Shown here: positions 26,276-35,214 of the stretch, piece by piece
Position numbering within the stretch: the stretch's first letter is position 1
Layout of the letters: each line of letters opens with the position of its first letter
Origin: Vogesella sp. XCS3
Lineage (GTDB): Bacteria > Pseudomonadota > Gammaproteobacteria > Burkholderiales > Chromobacteriaceae
DNA: 64,000 nucleotides
Assembly (NCBI RefSeq): GCF_020616155.1
Contig: NZ_CP085530.1
Location: 1,053,501-1,117,500 of the forward strand
Reading direction: 5' to 3'
Position numbers and translations under genes: made by a program
Notes under the pieces: generated by a model
The model's database searches: none
The model's input: only the letters and a program-made list of their open reading frames with translations
Told to the model about the DNA's origin: nothing

Positions 26276-27610
26276 TTACACGTGCAGCAGCAGGAATTTG
26301 CGTTCCCACGGGCTGATTACGCGGAAGTACTCAGAGAATTCCTTCTCTTTCATACCTACATACATCTTCACAAAGCGCGGGCCGAGGATCTCGGCGATAT
26401 CGGTGCAGTTTTTCAGGCGCACCAGCGCTTCTTCGGTGCCATGCGGGAACTGGAACGGCAGCTCGTACGCATCGCTGGACAGCGGGTCGCGCGGCTTGAT
26501 CTTGTTCACCATGCCCAGGTAGCCGCAGGCCAGGGTGGCGGCCATGGCGATGTACGGGTTCACGTCCACGCCCGGTACGCGGTTTTCCACGCGGCGCGCT
26601 GCCGGTGAAGAATGCGGTACGCGCAGGCCCACGGTGCGGTTGTCGTAGCCCCACTCCACGTTGGTCGGCGCGGCGGTGTAGCGCGACAGGCGGCGGTAGC
26701 TGTTTACATACGGTGCAAAGAACGGCATGCATTCCGGCAGGTAGTGCTGCAGGCCGCCGATAAAGTGCAGGAAGTCGTCCGAGGTGCTGCCGTCCGGGTT
26801 GCTGAAAATGTTCTTGCCGGTTTCGATGCTGGCCACACTCTGGTGGATGTGCATTGCACTGCCCGGCTCGCCTTCCATTGGCTTGGCCATGAATGTGGCA
26901 TACATGTTATGGCGGAAGGCGGCTTCGCGCACTGTCCGCTTGAACAGGAATACCTGGTCACACAGGTCCAGCGCATTACCGTGCAGGAAGTTGATCTCCA
27001 TCTGCGCGGTGCCGATTTCGTGAATCAGCGTGTCCACTTCCAGGTTCTGGGCGTGGCAGTAGTCATAAATGTCTTCGAACAGCGGGTCGAACTCGTTTAC
27101 CGCATCGATGGCGTAGGAGCGGCGGCCGAATTCGGCGCGGCCGGTACGGCCGATAGGTGGCGCCAGCGGAATGTCCGGATCGGGGTTGGGCGACAGCAGG
27201 TAGAACTCCATCTCGGGCGCCACCACCGGTGCCCAGCCCTTGTCTTCGTACATCTTCAGTACGCGGCGCAGTACGTTGCGCGGCGCCACTTCTACCGGCT
27301 GGCCATCGGCGCGGAAGGCGTCGTAGATCAGCTGGGCGGTAGGGTCGGTGGCCCATGGCACGTAGCGCAGGGTGTTGGGGTCGGGCAGCAGCACCATGTC
27401 CGGGTCGGTCAGGTCCAGCATGCTGTCGTCGGGGTAGTCGCCGGTAACGGTCTGGATCAGTACCGCCTCGGGCAGGCGCATTTCCGACTCGGAAACGAAC
27501 TTGTCTTTCGGAACGATCTTGCCGCGTGCCACGCCGGTCATATCCGGCACAATGCACTCCATCTCGGTAATACGGTGCTCGCGCAGCCATTCAAACATTT
27601 GGTGACTCAT
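26276..27610 (-). CDS. puuA: gamma-glutamylputrescine synthetase PuuA (glutamine synthetase family)
   Basis: A 444-residue ATP-dependent ligase of the glutamine synthetase fold, joining glutamate to putrescine. Family motifs are EMEFYLL (metal site, about residues 133-139), AQMEINFLHG, GSAMHIHQS, and NRTVGLRVP followed by RVENRVPGVDVNPYIAMAA. The adenylylation loop of true GlnA is absent and the length is that of PuuA, so with puuD and puuC nearby it is assigned to polyamine rather than ammonia assimilation. Confidence 0.92.
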   Translation of the reverse strand: MSHQMFEWLREHRITEMECIVPDMTGVARGKIVPKDKFVSESEMRLPEAVLIQTVTGDYPDDSMLDLTDPDMVLLPDPNTLRYVPWATDPTAQLIYDAFRADGQPVEVAPRNVLRRVLKMYEDKGWAPVVAPEMEFYLLSPNPDPDIPLAPPIGRTGRAEFGRRSYAIDAVNEFDPLFEDIYDYCHAQNLEVDTLIHEIGTAQMEINFLHGNALDLCDQVFLFKRTVREAAFRHNMYATFMAKPMEGEPGSAMHIHQSVASIETGKNIFSNPDGSTSDDFLHFIGGLQHYLPECMPFFAPYVNSYRRLSRYTAAPTNVEWGYDNRTVGLRVPHSSPAARRVENRVPGVDVNPYIAMAATLACGYLGMVNKIKPRDPLSSDAYELPFQFPHGTEEALVRLKNCTDIAEILGPRFVKMYVGMKEKEFSEYFRVISPWERKFLLLHV

Positions 27611-27664
27611 GATGCATTTCCTCTATTTTCCGGTCTGTGCCGGAAGGTTTTGCCGAGTACACGT

Positions 27665-28420
27665 CTATTGGTTTCGACGCATACGGCGCTCCCGGCAAGC
27701 GTCGCCGAAAGCCTTGAAAATCGCTTGTGAAGCCTTGTTGTCCCAGTATTTCCATTCCGGGTGCCACTGTACGGCGTAGGCAAAACCGGGGGCCTTGTCA
27801 AAGCGGTACGCTTCTACCAGGCCGTCTTCGGCCAGCGCCTCGGCCACCAAGCCATCGGCCAGGCGCTTGATGCCTTGCTGGTGAATGGAGTTCACCTGCA
27901 CGCTGTCACAGCCCAGCCAGCCTTGCAGCCAGCTGCCTGCGGCCAACCTTACCGGGTGCGCCGGGCCGTACATGTGGTCCAGGTCTTGCGTATCCGGCTC
28001 GCGGTGGTCGTTCAGCCCCGGCACTTCCTGTACGTGCTGGTGCAGCTCGCCGCCCATCACCACGTTGATTTCCTGGAAGCCGCGGCAGATGCCCAACAGC
28101 GGCACGCCTTCTTTCACCAGCATGTCGATCAGCGGCAGCGTGGTAGCGTCGCGCGCCTTGTCGTGCAGCGTGCCCTCACGGCTGGGCGCACCCTGGTAGT
28201 GGTGCGGCTCCACATTGGATGGCGAACCCGGCAGCAGAATGCCGTCGACCAGGTCGACAATGGCACGCAGCTGGCTGGCATCGCCCAGCGAAGGGATAAG
28301 GATGGCCACGCCACCGGCCCCGCCCACGGCGGCGGTGATGTACTTTTCACCTACCGCGTGAAACGGAAACAAGCCGATCTGCTTGACGTCGCACGGTATC
28401 CCGATAATGGGTTGCAACAT
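27665..28420 (-). CDS. puuD: gamma-glutamyl-gamma-aminobutyrate hydrolase PuuD
   Basis: A 251-residue class I glutamine-amidotransferase-like hydrolase that releases GABA and glutamate from gamma-Glu-GABA. The nucleophile is Cys112 in LGICRGFQEINV, and the catalytic His220/Glu222 are in QWHPEWKYW. It is followed after 54 bp by puuA and preceded closely by ald (14 bp), so it is inside the catabolic operon. A repeat copy lies at 27939. Confidence 0.94.
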   Translation of the reverse strand: MLQPIIGIPCDVKQIGLFPFHAVGEKYITAAVGGAGGVAILIPSLGDASQLRAIVDLVDGILLPGSPSNVEPHHYQGAPSREGTLHDKARDATTLPLIDMLVKEGVPLLGICRGFQEINVVMGGELHQHVQEVPGLNDHREPDTQDLDHMYGPAHPVRLAAGSWLQGWLGCDSVQVNSIHQQGIKRLADGLVAEALAEDGLVEAYRFDKAPGFAYAVQWHPEWKYWDNKASQAIFKAFGDACRERRMRRNQ

Positions 28421-28434
28421 GATTTCCTCGTTTG

Positions 28435-29559
28435 TCAGTGCGCTGCCCTGGCTGCAGCCAGTGGCTCGACATAGTCGTAGCCCAGGGCCTGCGCCACAGC
28501 AGCGTGGGTTACCTTGCCACGGCAGACATTCAGGCCGTGACGCAGGTGTTCGTTATCCGTCACCGCCTGTACCCAGCCCTTGCCCGCCAGCTCCAGCGCA
28601 TACGGCAAGGTGGCGTTGGTCAGCGCCATGGTGGAGGTACGCGCTACGCCGCCCGGCATATTGGCCACGCAGTAGTGCACGATGCCATCCACAATATAAG
28701 TGGGGTCCTGGTGCGTGGTAGCACGGCTGGTTTCAAAACAGCCACCCTGGTCGATGGCCACGTCCACCAGTACCGCACCCGGCTTCAGGTGCTTGAGCAT
28801 GGCACGGCTCACCAGTTTGGGTGCCGCGGCACCGGGTATCAGCACGGCGCCGACAATCATGTCCGCCTCGCGGATGCTGTCTTCGATGTTGGCCGCATTG
28901 GACATCAGCGTCTTGATGCGCCCGCCAAACACCATGTCTATCTCTTTCAGGCGCGCCAGCGATTTGTCCAGGATGGTGACATCCGCCCCCAGCCCCATCG
29001 CCATGCGCGCTGCATTCAAACCTACCACACCACCACCAATCACCACGACACGGGCCGGTGCCACACCAGGCACGCCGCCCAGCAATACACCACGGCCGCC
29101 TTGTGCTTTTTCCAGGGCGTGCGCGCCGGCCTGAATGGCCATGCGCCCCGCCACCTCGGACATCGGGGCCAGCAGCGGCAGGCCGCCACGCTCGTCGGTC
29201 ACCGTTTCGTACGCAATGGCCACCGCACCGGATTCCACCAGCAGGCGGGTTTGCTCCGGGTCCGGCGCCAGGTGCAGGTAGGTAAACAACAGCTGCCCTG
29301 GGCGTAACATGCGACACTCCACCGGCTGCGGCTCTTTTACCTTGATAATCATCTGCGCCTGGGCAAACACCTCGTCAGCATGGGCGGCGATGCCGGCACC
29401 TGCCTGCAGGTAGTGTTCATCGGTAAAACCTATTGCCAGGCCGGCCTGGCTTTGCACAATCACCTTGTGGCCGGCGGCCACCAATTCACGCACACCGGAG
29501 GGCGTAAGGCCCACGCGGTACTCATGATTTTTGATCTCCTTCGGAACGCCGATTAACAT
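28435..29559 (-). CDS. ald: alanine dehydrogenase
   Basis: A 374-residue NAD-dependent enzyme converting L-alanine to pyruvate and ammonia. The N-terminal block [20 protein letters not shown] is diagnostic. Catalytic Lys and His lie in IKVKEP and [10 protein letters not shown]. The Rossmann motif [13 protein letters not shown] is near residues 170-182, and [15 protein letters not shown] follows. As the first gene of the operon it would turn the alanine made by the transaminase back into pyruvate, the amino acceptor, releasing ammonium. This link is inferred from context. An AAGGAG site precedes the ATG. Confidence 0.95.
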   Translation of the reverse strand: MLIGVPKEIKNHEYRVGLTPSGVRELVAAGHKVIVQSQAGLAIGFTDEHYLQAGAGIAAHADEVFAQAQMIIKVKEPQPVECRMLRPGQLLFTYLHLAPDPEQTRLLVESGAVAIAYETVTDERGGLPLLAPMSEVAGRMAIQAGAHALEKAQGGRGVLLGGVPGVAPARVVVIGGGVVGLNAARMAMGLGADVTILDKSLARLKEIDMVFGGRIKTLMSNAANIEDSIREADMIVGAVLIPGAAAPKLVSRAMLKHLKPGAVLVDVAIDQGGCFETSRATTHQDPTYIVDGIVHYCVANMPGGVARTSTMALTNATLPYALELAGKGWVQAVTDNEHLRHGLNVCRGKVTHAAVAQALGYDYVEPLAAARAAH

Positions 29560-29654
29560 AGCTGACTCCTTTGGTGGTGTCGTGAATAATTAGCAGCAAT
29601 TGTTTAAAAAAATCTACAACAAGCTTGCAGTCACACACTGATTTTGACTATAAC

Positions 29655-29669
29655 TTGCACACCTTGCAA
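29655..29669. promoter_or_regulatory. possible operator between ald and puuR
   Basis: An inverted repeat TTGCA-N5-TGCAA lies in the AT-rich 210-bp divergent gap between ald and puuR. It is the clearest dyad there. Assignment to PuuR is only by position. Confidence 0.3.
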
Positions 29670-29769
29670 AGAAATTTCGATTTTGCAGCGCAGCAGTGCA
29701 GTAAAAAGTGGTCAAAATCCTTATCATCAAACGTCTAAAATTATTAACATTTGGATTGGACAGGAACAT

Positions 29770-30315
29770 ATGGATGTTGGTGCACGACTCAGGATGGTTC
29801 GCGAACGCATGGGACTTTCCCAGCGCGAACTGGCCAAACGGGCTGGGGTGACAAACGGCACGATCTCGCTGATCGAACAAAACCGTGTCAGCCCTTCCAT
29901 CAGCTCGCTGCGCAAGGTACTGGAAGGCATGCCAATGACCTTGTCGGACTTCTTCACCTTCGACACCGAGCCGCAACAAGCGCATGTATTTTACACCAGC
30001 GACGAATTACCCAACCTGGGTAATGATCAAATCCAGTTGCTGCTAGTAGGTACGGCGCACGAGCGACGCGACATTGCCATCCTGCGCGAGGTATACCAGC
30101 CCGGCGCCGACACCGGCCCCGACATGCTGGTACACGAAGGCCAGGAAGGCGGTGTGGTATTGAAGGGGGAGGTAGAAATCACCGTGGGCAGCGACGTACG
30201 CGTACTGGGCCCGGGCGATGCCTACTATTTCGACAGCAAGCAGCCACACCGTTTTCGCAACGTTGGCAACGACACCTGTGAGATTGTGAGCGCAAGCTCC
30301 CCGCCAACGTTCTAA
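29770..30315 (+). CDS. puuR: PuuR-like XRE/cupin transcriptional regulator
   Basis: A 181-residue regulator. The N-terminal XRE helix-turn-helix (about residues 4-60; SQRELAKRAGVTNGTISLIE) is followed by a cupin_2 ligand-binding barrel (about 105-178; EGQEGGVVLKGEVEITVG). This is the architecture and size of PuuR, the putrescine-responsive repressor of puu genes. It is divergent from ald-puuD-puuA-transaminase and 47 bp upstream of puuC. The ATG at 29770 has an AGGAA site; an in-frame start at 29644 lacks one. Confidence 0.9.
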   Translation: MDVGARLRMVRERMGLSQRELAKRAGVTNGTISLIEQNRVSPSISSLRKVLEGMPMTLSDFFTFDTEPQQAHVFYTSDELPNLGNDQIQLLLVGTAHERRDIAILREVYQPGADTGPDMLVHEGQEGGVVLKGEVEITVGSDVRVLGPGDAYYFDSKQPHRFRNVGNDTCEIVSASSPPTF

Positions 30316-30362
30316 ATCGCCTCCCAAGCGGGGCGAACCCGATACTACAGAGGAGAAACACC

Positions 30363-31850
30363 ATGGCTCGCACCCATGCAGAATGGAAAGCCCTTTCCGG
30401 CCAGATCACCATCGAAGGCCGTGCCTTCGTGGATGGCCAGTACGTCACCGCGGCGGACGGGCGCACATTCGACTGTATCAACCCGGCCACTGGCGACAAA
30501 CTCGCCACCATCAGCTGGGCGGGTACCGCCGAAGTGGAGCAAGCTGTCGCCGCCGCACGGCGCGTATTTGAAAGTAGCAAATGGTCCGGGCTGGCACCGC
30601 TGGCTCGCGGCCGCATTCTGAAGCGCTTTGCCGCACTGATCCGCCAGCATGGCGACGAACTGGCCCTGCTGGAAACACTGGACGCCGGCAAACCCATCGG
30701 CGACACCACCACCGTGGATGTACCCGGTGCCGCGTATTGCGTGGAATGGTTTGCCGAAGCCATCGACAAGATCGGCGGCGAAGTGGCCCCGGTGGACCCC
30801 AAACTGGTGGGCCTGGTATCACGCGAGGCCATTGGTGTGGTAGCCGCCGTAGTACCGTGGAACTTCCCCATCCTGATGGCCAGCTGGAAATTCGGCCCGG
30901 CGCTGGCTGCCGGCAATGCCGTGATCCTGAAACCGTCGGAAAAATCGCCGCTTACCGCCATCAGGTTGGCCGCACTGGCGAAAGAGGCCGGCATGCCGGA
31001 CGGCGTATTCCAGGTACTGCCTGGCGCTGGCGACGTAGGCCAGGCGCTGGCACAGCACATGGATATCGACTGCATCGCGTTTACCGGCTCTACCGGCGTG
31101 GGCAAGCTGATTGCCACCGCCGCCGCGCAGTCCAACCTCAAGCGCGCCTGGCTGGAGCTGGGCGGCAAGTCGCCCAATATCGTGCTGGCGGACTGCCCGG
31201 ACATCGGCCGTGCCGCGCGCACCGCTGCCGGTGCCATCTTCTACAATATGGGCGAGATGTGCACCGCCGGCTCGCGCCTGCTGCTGCACAAAGACATCAA
31301 GGACGCCTTCCTGGCCGAGTTCAAGAAAGCCGCCGCAGCCTACCAGCCGGCCGACCCGCTAGATCCGGCTACCAGCATGGGCGCTATTGTGGACCGCATC
31401 CAGTACGACAAGGTGCTGGGCTACATCGCCAAGGCGCGCGAGGAAGACTGCGAGCTGGTGTGCGGCGGCAACGCCACCCGCACCGACCAAGGCCTGTTTA
31501 TCGAGCCTACCGCTTTTGTCTGCCCGCGCCCGGACATGACCATTTGCCGCGAGGAAATCTTCGGCCCGGTACTGTCCATCATCACCTTCAGCGACGTGGA
31601 AGAAGCCATCCGCATTGCCAACGATACCGAATACGGCCTGGCGGCCGCGGTATGGACCAGCAACGTCAGCACCGCGCACCAGGTATCGCGCCGCCTGCGC
31701 GCCGGTACCGTGTGGGTGAACTGCTACGATGAAGGCGGCGACATGAACTTCCCGTTCGGCGGCTTCAAGCAGTCCGGCAATGGCCGCGACAAGTCGCTGC
31801 ACGCGCTGGAAAAATACACCGAGCTGAAATCCACGCTGATCAAGCTGTAA
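30363..31850 (+). CDS. puuC: gamma-glutamyl-gamma-aminobutyraldehyde dehydrogenase PuuC
   Basis: A 495-residue NAD(P)-dependent aldehyde dehydrogenase, the same length as E. coli PuuC. The cofactor motif is FTGSTGVGK, the general base Glu is in LELGGKSPNIV, and the nucleophilic Cys is in NMGEMCTAGSR (about residue 302). It oxidises the aldehyde left by the transaminase step. A GGAGAAACACC site precedes the ATG. A repeat copy at 30964 encodes the in-frame Arg-Leu-Ala-Ala. Confidence 0.93.
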   Translation: MARTHAEWKALSGQITIEGRAFVDGQYVTAADGRTFDCINPATGDKLATISWAGTAEVEQAVAAARRVFESSKWSGLAPLARGRILKRFAALIRQHGDELALLETLDAGKPIGDTTTVDVPGAAYCVEWFAEAIDKIGGEVAPVDPKLVGLVSREAIGVVAAVVPWNFPILMASWKFGPALAAGNAVILKPSEKSPLTAIRLAALAKEAGMPDGVFQVLPGAGDVGQALAQHMDIDCIAFTGSTGVGKLIATAAAQSNLKRAWLELGGKSPNIVLADCPDIGRAARTAAGAIFYNMGEMCTAGSRLLLHKDIKDAFLAEFKKAAAAYQPADPLDPATSMGAIVDRIQYDKVLGYIAKAREEDCELVCGGNATRTDQGLFIEPTAFVCPRPDMTICREEIFGPVLSIITFSDVEEAIRIANDTEYGLAAAVWTSNVSTAHQVSRRLRAGTVWVNCYDEGGDMNFPFGGFKQSGNGRDKSLHALEKYTELKSTLIKL

Positions 31851-31873
31851 AAGCGCCCGCGCCCGACCAAACC

Positions 31874-31902
31874 AAGCCTGCCGCGTGCAGGCTTTTTCTT
31901 TT
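31874..31902 (+). terminator. terminator of puuRC
   Basis: An 8-bp AAGCCTGC/GCAGGCTT stem, loop of 5, then a T-rich tract. Confidence 0.85.
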
Positions 31903-32119
31903 GCTGCCCGGCACTACCGCACAGACAAAATGTCGCAGTCACTAGCGCCAGGGACAGAAAGTCGCACTGTCGGCGTAAGATATCGGCAGCCTGCGCCGAC
32001 CAAAGCAGGCAGGCACCGCACCAGCCGTGGCTGCGGCCAACCTTGCCACCTGTAGCCACAGCTGGCAGGCCATTTGCTTAAACATTACCTTACCCAGCAC
32101 TTACCCACGGGAATGCCCC

Positions 32120-33094
32120 ATGTTGTCAGACCGCTTCGGCCGCACCATCGATTACCTTCGCCTGTCGGTTACCGACCGCTGCGACCTGCGCTGCAGCTAC
32201 TGTATTCCCAAGGGTTTCAAGGGCTTTGAGGAGCCGGCCAACTGGCTGACCTTCAACGAGATCGAGCGCGTGGTGGCCGCCTTTGCCCGGCTGGGCACCC
32301 GCCGCTTTCGCCTGACCGGCGGCGAGCCGCTGCTGCGCCGTAACCTGCCCACCCTGGCCGCCAGCCTGTCGGCTCTACCGGGCGTGGAAGACCTGTCGCT
32401 ATCCACCAACGCCACCCAGCTGGCCGCCCACGCCCACGCCCTGCACCAGGCCGGCGTACGCCGCCTGAACGTGAGTCTGGATTCGCTGCGCGAAGACTGT
32501 GTGCACGACATCACCGGCAGCCACAGCCTGCCCAAGGTGCTGGACGGCCTGCGCGCCGCGCGCGAGGCGGGCTTTGAGCGCATCAAGATCAATATGGTGC
32601 CGATCGCCGGTGTCAACGAAGCCGATATCGAGCCCATGGTGGCCTTCTGTATCGAAAACGGCCTGATCCTGCGCCTGATCGAGGCCATGCCCATGGGCAG
32701 CACCGGCCAGCATACGCAGGGGCTTAACCTGCAGCACACGCTGGCGCAGCTACAACAGCGCTTTGACCTGCGGCCAACGTGCAAAACCCTGGGCGGCGGC
32801 CCGGCCCGCTACTGGGAAAGCGCCGACGGTGGTTTTACCCTGGGCCTGATTACCCCCATGTCGCAGCATTTTTGCGCCACCTGCAACCGCGTGCGGCTGT
32901 CGGTAGACGGCACGCTATACATGTGCCTGGGGCAGGAAGAGCGCCTCGAACTGCGCCCGCTGCTACGCGATGGCTGCAGCGACACCGAGCTGGAAGCGGC
33001 CATACGCAGCGCCATCGAGCTGAAGCCGGAAAAGCACGAATTCATCGCACAACCACAGCGCGTGGTGCGCTTCATGTCGATGACTGGCGGCTAG
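32120..33094 (+). CDS. moaA: GTP 3',8-cyclase MoaA
   Basis: A 324-residue radical SAM enzyme catalysing the first step of molybdenum cofactor synthesis. The N-terminal SAM cluster is CDLRCSYC (about residues 20-27). The C-terminal substrate-binding cluster is in FCATCNRVRL with a later CLG. The conserved double Gly at the C-terminus (MTGG) is present. The start at 32120 matches the family N-terminus (DRFGRTIDYLRLSVTDRC). A repeat copy sits in its leader at 32033. The cofactor serves formate dehydrogenase, encoded 13 kb away. Confidence 0.95.
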   Translation: MLSDRFGRTIDYLRLSVTDRCDLRCSYCIPKGFKGFEEPANWLTFNEIERVVAAFARLGTRRFRLTGGEPLLRRNLPTLAASLSALPGVEDLSLSTNATQLAAHAHALHQAGVRRLNVSLDSLREDCVHDITGSHSLPKVLDGLRAAREAGFERIKINMVPIAGVNEADIEPMVAFCIENGLILRLIEAMPMGSTGQHTQGLNLQHTLAQLQQRFDLRPTCKTLGGGPARYWESADGGFTLGLITPMSQHFCATCNRVRLSVDGTLYMCLGQEERLELRPLLRDGCSDTELEAAIRSAIELKPEKHEFIAQPQRVVRFMSMTGG

Positions 33095-33401
33095 CACCCG
33101 GCCTGGCCATGCACCGCGCCGGCAGCACCTCAGCGCGCCACTACCACACACCAGCTCCCGGCCGGCACAACCGCCCTTGTGCCGCCACATCCACTACGCA
33201 GCGCAAGCGCCACGTCTACTGGCGCGGCATGATTTCCTGACCATGCGGCGCGATGCCACCTGCGTTAGCTGCGACTCACCCATTCAGACACAAGCCCGAC
33301 GCCCTGGCGGCCAAGCCAGCCCCATTGCAAACCGTGGCATGCAGCAACATCGCCAGGCAATGAAATTCCATAATGGAATGGAAATTATAAAAATGATTCA
33401 T
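33095..33401. other. non-coding gap after moaA
   Basis: No convincing gene. The first 250 bp are GC-rich without a supported frame. At 33365-33379 there is a 15-bp palindrome (ATTCCAT-A-ATGGAAT) in a short AT-rich island, just upstream of the candidate small-RNA promoter. Confidence 0.5.
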
Positions 33402-33430
33402 TTCACGAATGAGCAGCACATCCCTATACT
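33402..33430 (+). promoter_or_regulatory. sigma-70-type promoter of a possible small RNA
   Basis: TTCACG at 33402-33407, a 17-bp spacer, and TATACT at 33425-33430 (5 of 6 matches to the -10 consensus). It is in an AT-rich patch, far from any start codon. Confidence 0.5.
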
Positions 33431-33436
33431 GCAATC

Positions 33437-33573
33437 ACTCTCTGTGTTGTGTTGTGGCTCGTAAGCGCAATGCCCTGAATTTCCTGCCCCGCCCGGCCAG
33501 TCCGGCAGCGCGGCAAGCCGAATGGGCACCCTTGATACGAGCATTGTGCCGGCTATATGCCGGCCATTTTTTT
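33437..33573 (+). ncRNA. candidate small RNA of about 137 nt
   Basis: It is bounded by the promoter at 33402-33430 and a terminator hairpin with seven T at 33548-33573. No start codon in between opens a frame of useful length. It lies between the convergent moaA and mobA genes, which need no promoter here. I recognise no known RNA family. Its existence is inferred from the signals only. Confidence 0.4.
33548..33573 (+). terminator. terminator with a T7 tract
   Basis: A GCCGGC/GCCGGC stem, TATAT loop, then CA and seven T. It lies 450 bp downstream of moaA, so it more likely ends a separate transcript. Confidence 0.75.
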
Positions 33574-33618
33574 GCCCGCTCGCCGCGCAACACCGCCGCT
33601 GCGGCCAAGCGGCCAACC

Positions 33619-34203
33619 CTAGCCTGCCCCGCTTATTAGCGCCTCAAGCCGCGCCAGCGCCGCCGCGTCATTGGCATTGGCAAACCCTGCCTCGTCAAAC
33701 ACCACCTCTACCACCCGCAACCCCGCCAGCCAGCCGCGTATGCTGCGCCCGCCACCGGCCAGATAGGCCGGCACGCCCGCCAAGACACTGGCCCGCAGCA
33801 ACAGGCACGCCGGCTGCGGGCCCTGTGCCGTGACCGGCATCGCCACATCGGCCTCGCCCAGCGCCGCCAGCAAGCGGGATACCAGGTCCGGTGGCAATAA
33901 TGGTGTATCGCAAGGGGCGGTTTGCAGCAGTGTCACATGGGCAGGCACGCTCGCTGCCGCGGTAGCCAGCGCCGCCAGCGGCCCCATGCCCTGCCAAGGG
34001 GCCGCGTCCGGCCATACCGCGTAGCCGCTCGCGGCGTAGTCGTCCTGGTGGCGGTTGGCACTGATCGCCAGCCAGCCCACTTGTGGCTGCAGCACCTGCA
34101 GCACGTGGCGGTATAGAGGTTGGCCGCATAGCGGCTGCATGCCTTTATCCACCCCACCCATGCGGCGGCCTTCGCCGCCCGCCAGCAGCAAGGCGCCAAT
34201 CAT
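33619..34203 (-). CDS. mobA: molybdenum cofactor guanylyltransferase MobA
   Basis: A 194-residue enzyme that adds GMP to molybdopterin to make the bis-MGD cofactor used by formate dehydrogenase. The signature LLAGGEGRRMGGVDKG is at residues 5-20, and a metal-binding Asp is in APCDTPLLPP. The ATG at 34203 overlaps the stop of the upstream pseudouridine synthase gene (ATGA). A repeat copy ends one base before the stop codon (33609-33618), and another lies at 34118. Confidence 0.94.
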   Translation of the reverse strand: MIGALLLAGGEGRRMGGVDKGMQPLCGQPLYRHVLQVLQPQVGWLAISANRHQDDYAASGYAVWPDAAPWQGMGPLAALATAAASVPAHVTLLQTAPCDTPLLPPDLVSRLLAALGEADVAMPVTAQGPQPACLLLRASVLAGVPAYLAGGGRSIRGWLAGLRVVEVVFDEAGFANANDAAALARLEALISGAG

Positions 34204-35123
34204 GCTTGCACCGCCTGCGGCCAGGCCAGCGTGCGCTGGCTGACAAAATGGCGCTGGCTGCCGTCTATCGGGTCGGTAAAGGCAATGCTGCGCGCCAGCA
34301 GCGCCAAGGGCTGGCTGAAGTCGTCCGCGGCTTTGTCGTGGCGGAATACCGGGTACCACGGGTCATTGGCGATACCGATACCCAGCGCCGCCAGATGCGC
34401 ACGCAGCTGGTGCTTTTTGCCGGTGGCCGGCTGCAGGCGGTAGCGCGCCCAGTTGTCACGCTGCGCCAGCAGGCTGATAACGGTTTCGCTATTGGGCTCG
34501 CCCGCCACCTCCTGCATGACAAACTCGCCCGGCACCTCGGCCAGGCGGCTGCGGTGCAGCCGTGGCAGCGGCAGGTCTGGGCGCCACGGGGCAATGGCTT
34601 CGTATTCTTTTTGCACGCTGCGCTGCTCGAACAGGCGCTGGTAGGCCCCCCGGCTGGCGGCATCGATACAGAACACCATGACACCGGCCGTTTCACGATC
34701 CAGCCGGTGAATGGGCGATACCTGCTCCAGGCCAGGCTGGCTGCGCAGGCGGGTCAGCACGGTTTCGCGCACGTGCCGCCCGCCGGGTACGCAGGCCAGA
34801 AAGTGCGGCTTGTCCACCACCAGCAGGCGCGCGTCGCGATGCAAGATAGCGATATCGAACGGCACCGGTATTTCATGCGCTACTTCGCGAAAGTACCAGA
34901 TACGCAGGCCGGGCCGATAAGGCGCCACAGGCGCGAGCGGCTCGCCGGCGTCGTTCCACACCTGGCCTGCGGCCAACCTGTGCGCCCAGGCATCCGCCAC
35001 ATGGGCAAAGCGCTGGCACAAGAAAGTCAGCAAGTCGGGCCAGTGGCCCTGTGGTAGCACCAGGCAGCTGGCGGCCACGCCTTGGCGCGGCGGAACGGGA
35101 GAGTTAGCGGTGGACATAGTCAT
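34200..35123 (-). CDS. RluA-family RNA pseudouridine synthase
   Basis: A 307-residue pseudouridine synthase. The catalytic motif IHRLDRETAGVMVF carries the nucleophilic Asp. LLVVDKPHFL and a GKKHQLRAHLAALG block are also typical. The target RNA is not evident; the LPQGHWPDL-type N-terminus lacks a clear S4 domain. The start is either ATG 35123 or ATG 35117, two codons apart. The gene overlaps mobA by 4 bp and diverges from the UPF0149 gene. Confidence 0.9.
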   Translation of the reverse strand: MTMSTANSPVPPRQGVAASCLVLPQGHWPDLLTFLCQRFAHVADAWAHRLAAGQVWNDAGEPLAPVAPYRPGLRIWYFREVAHEIPVPFDIAILHRDARLLVVDKPHFLACVPGGRHVRETVLTRLRSQPGLEQVSPIHRLDRETAGVMVFCIDAASRGAYQRLFEQRSVQKEYEAIAPWRPDLPLPRLHRSRLAEVPGEFVMQEVAGEPNSETVISLLAQRDNWARYRLQPATGKKHQLRAHLAALGIGIANDPWYPVFRHDKAADDFSQPLALLARSIAFTDPIDGSQRHFVSQRTLAWPQAVQA

Positions 35124-35214
35124 AAAAAGTAGCAGGATTCTAGCGACAAATAGCCGCAGCGCCGGCATTTTACCGGATAATGCAGACTTCCCACGCAACA
35201 GGCCTACGCCACCC

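Noticed and set aside
33177..33464. Frame of 95 codons after moaA
   Set aside because: It crosses the promoter-like AT-rich island, has no ribosome site and no protein-like composition.
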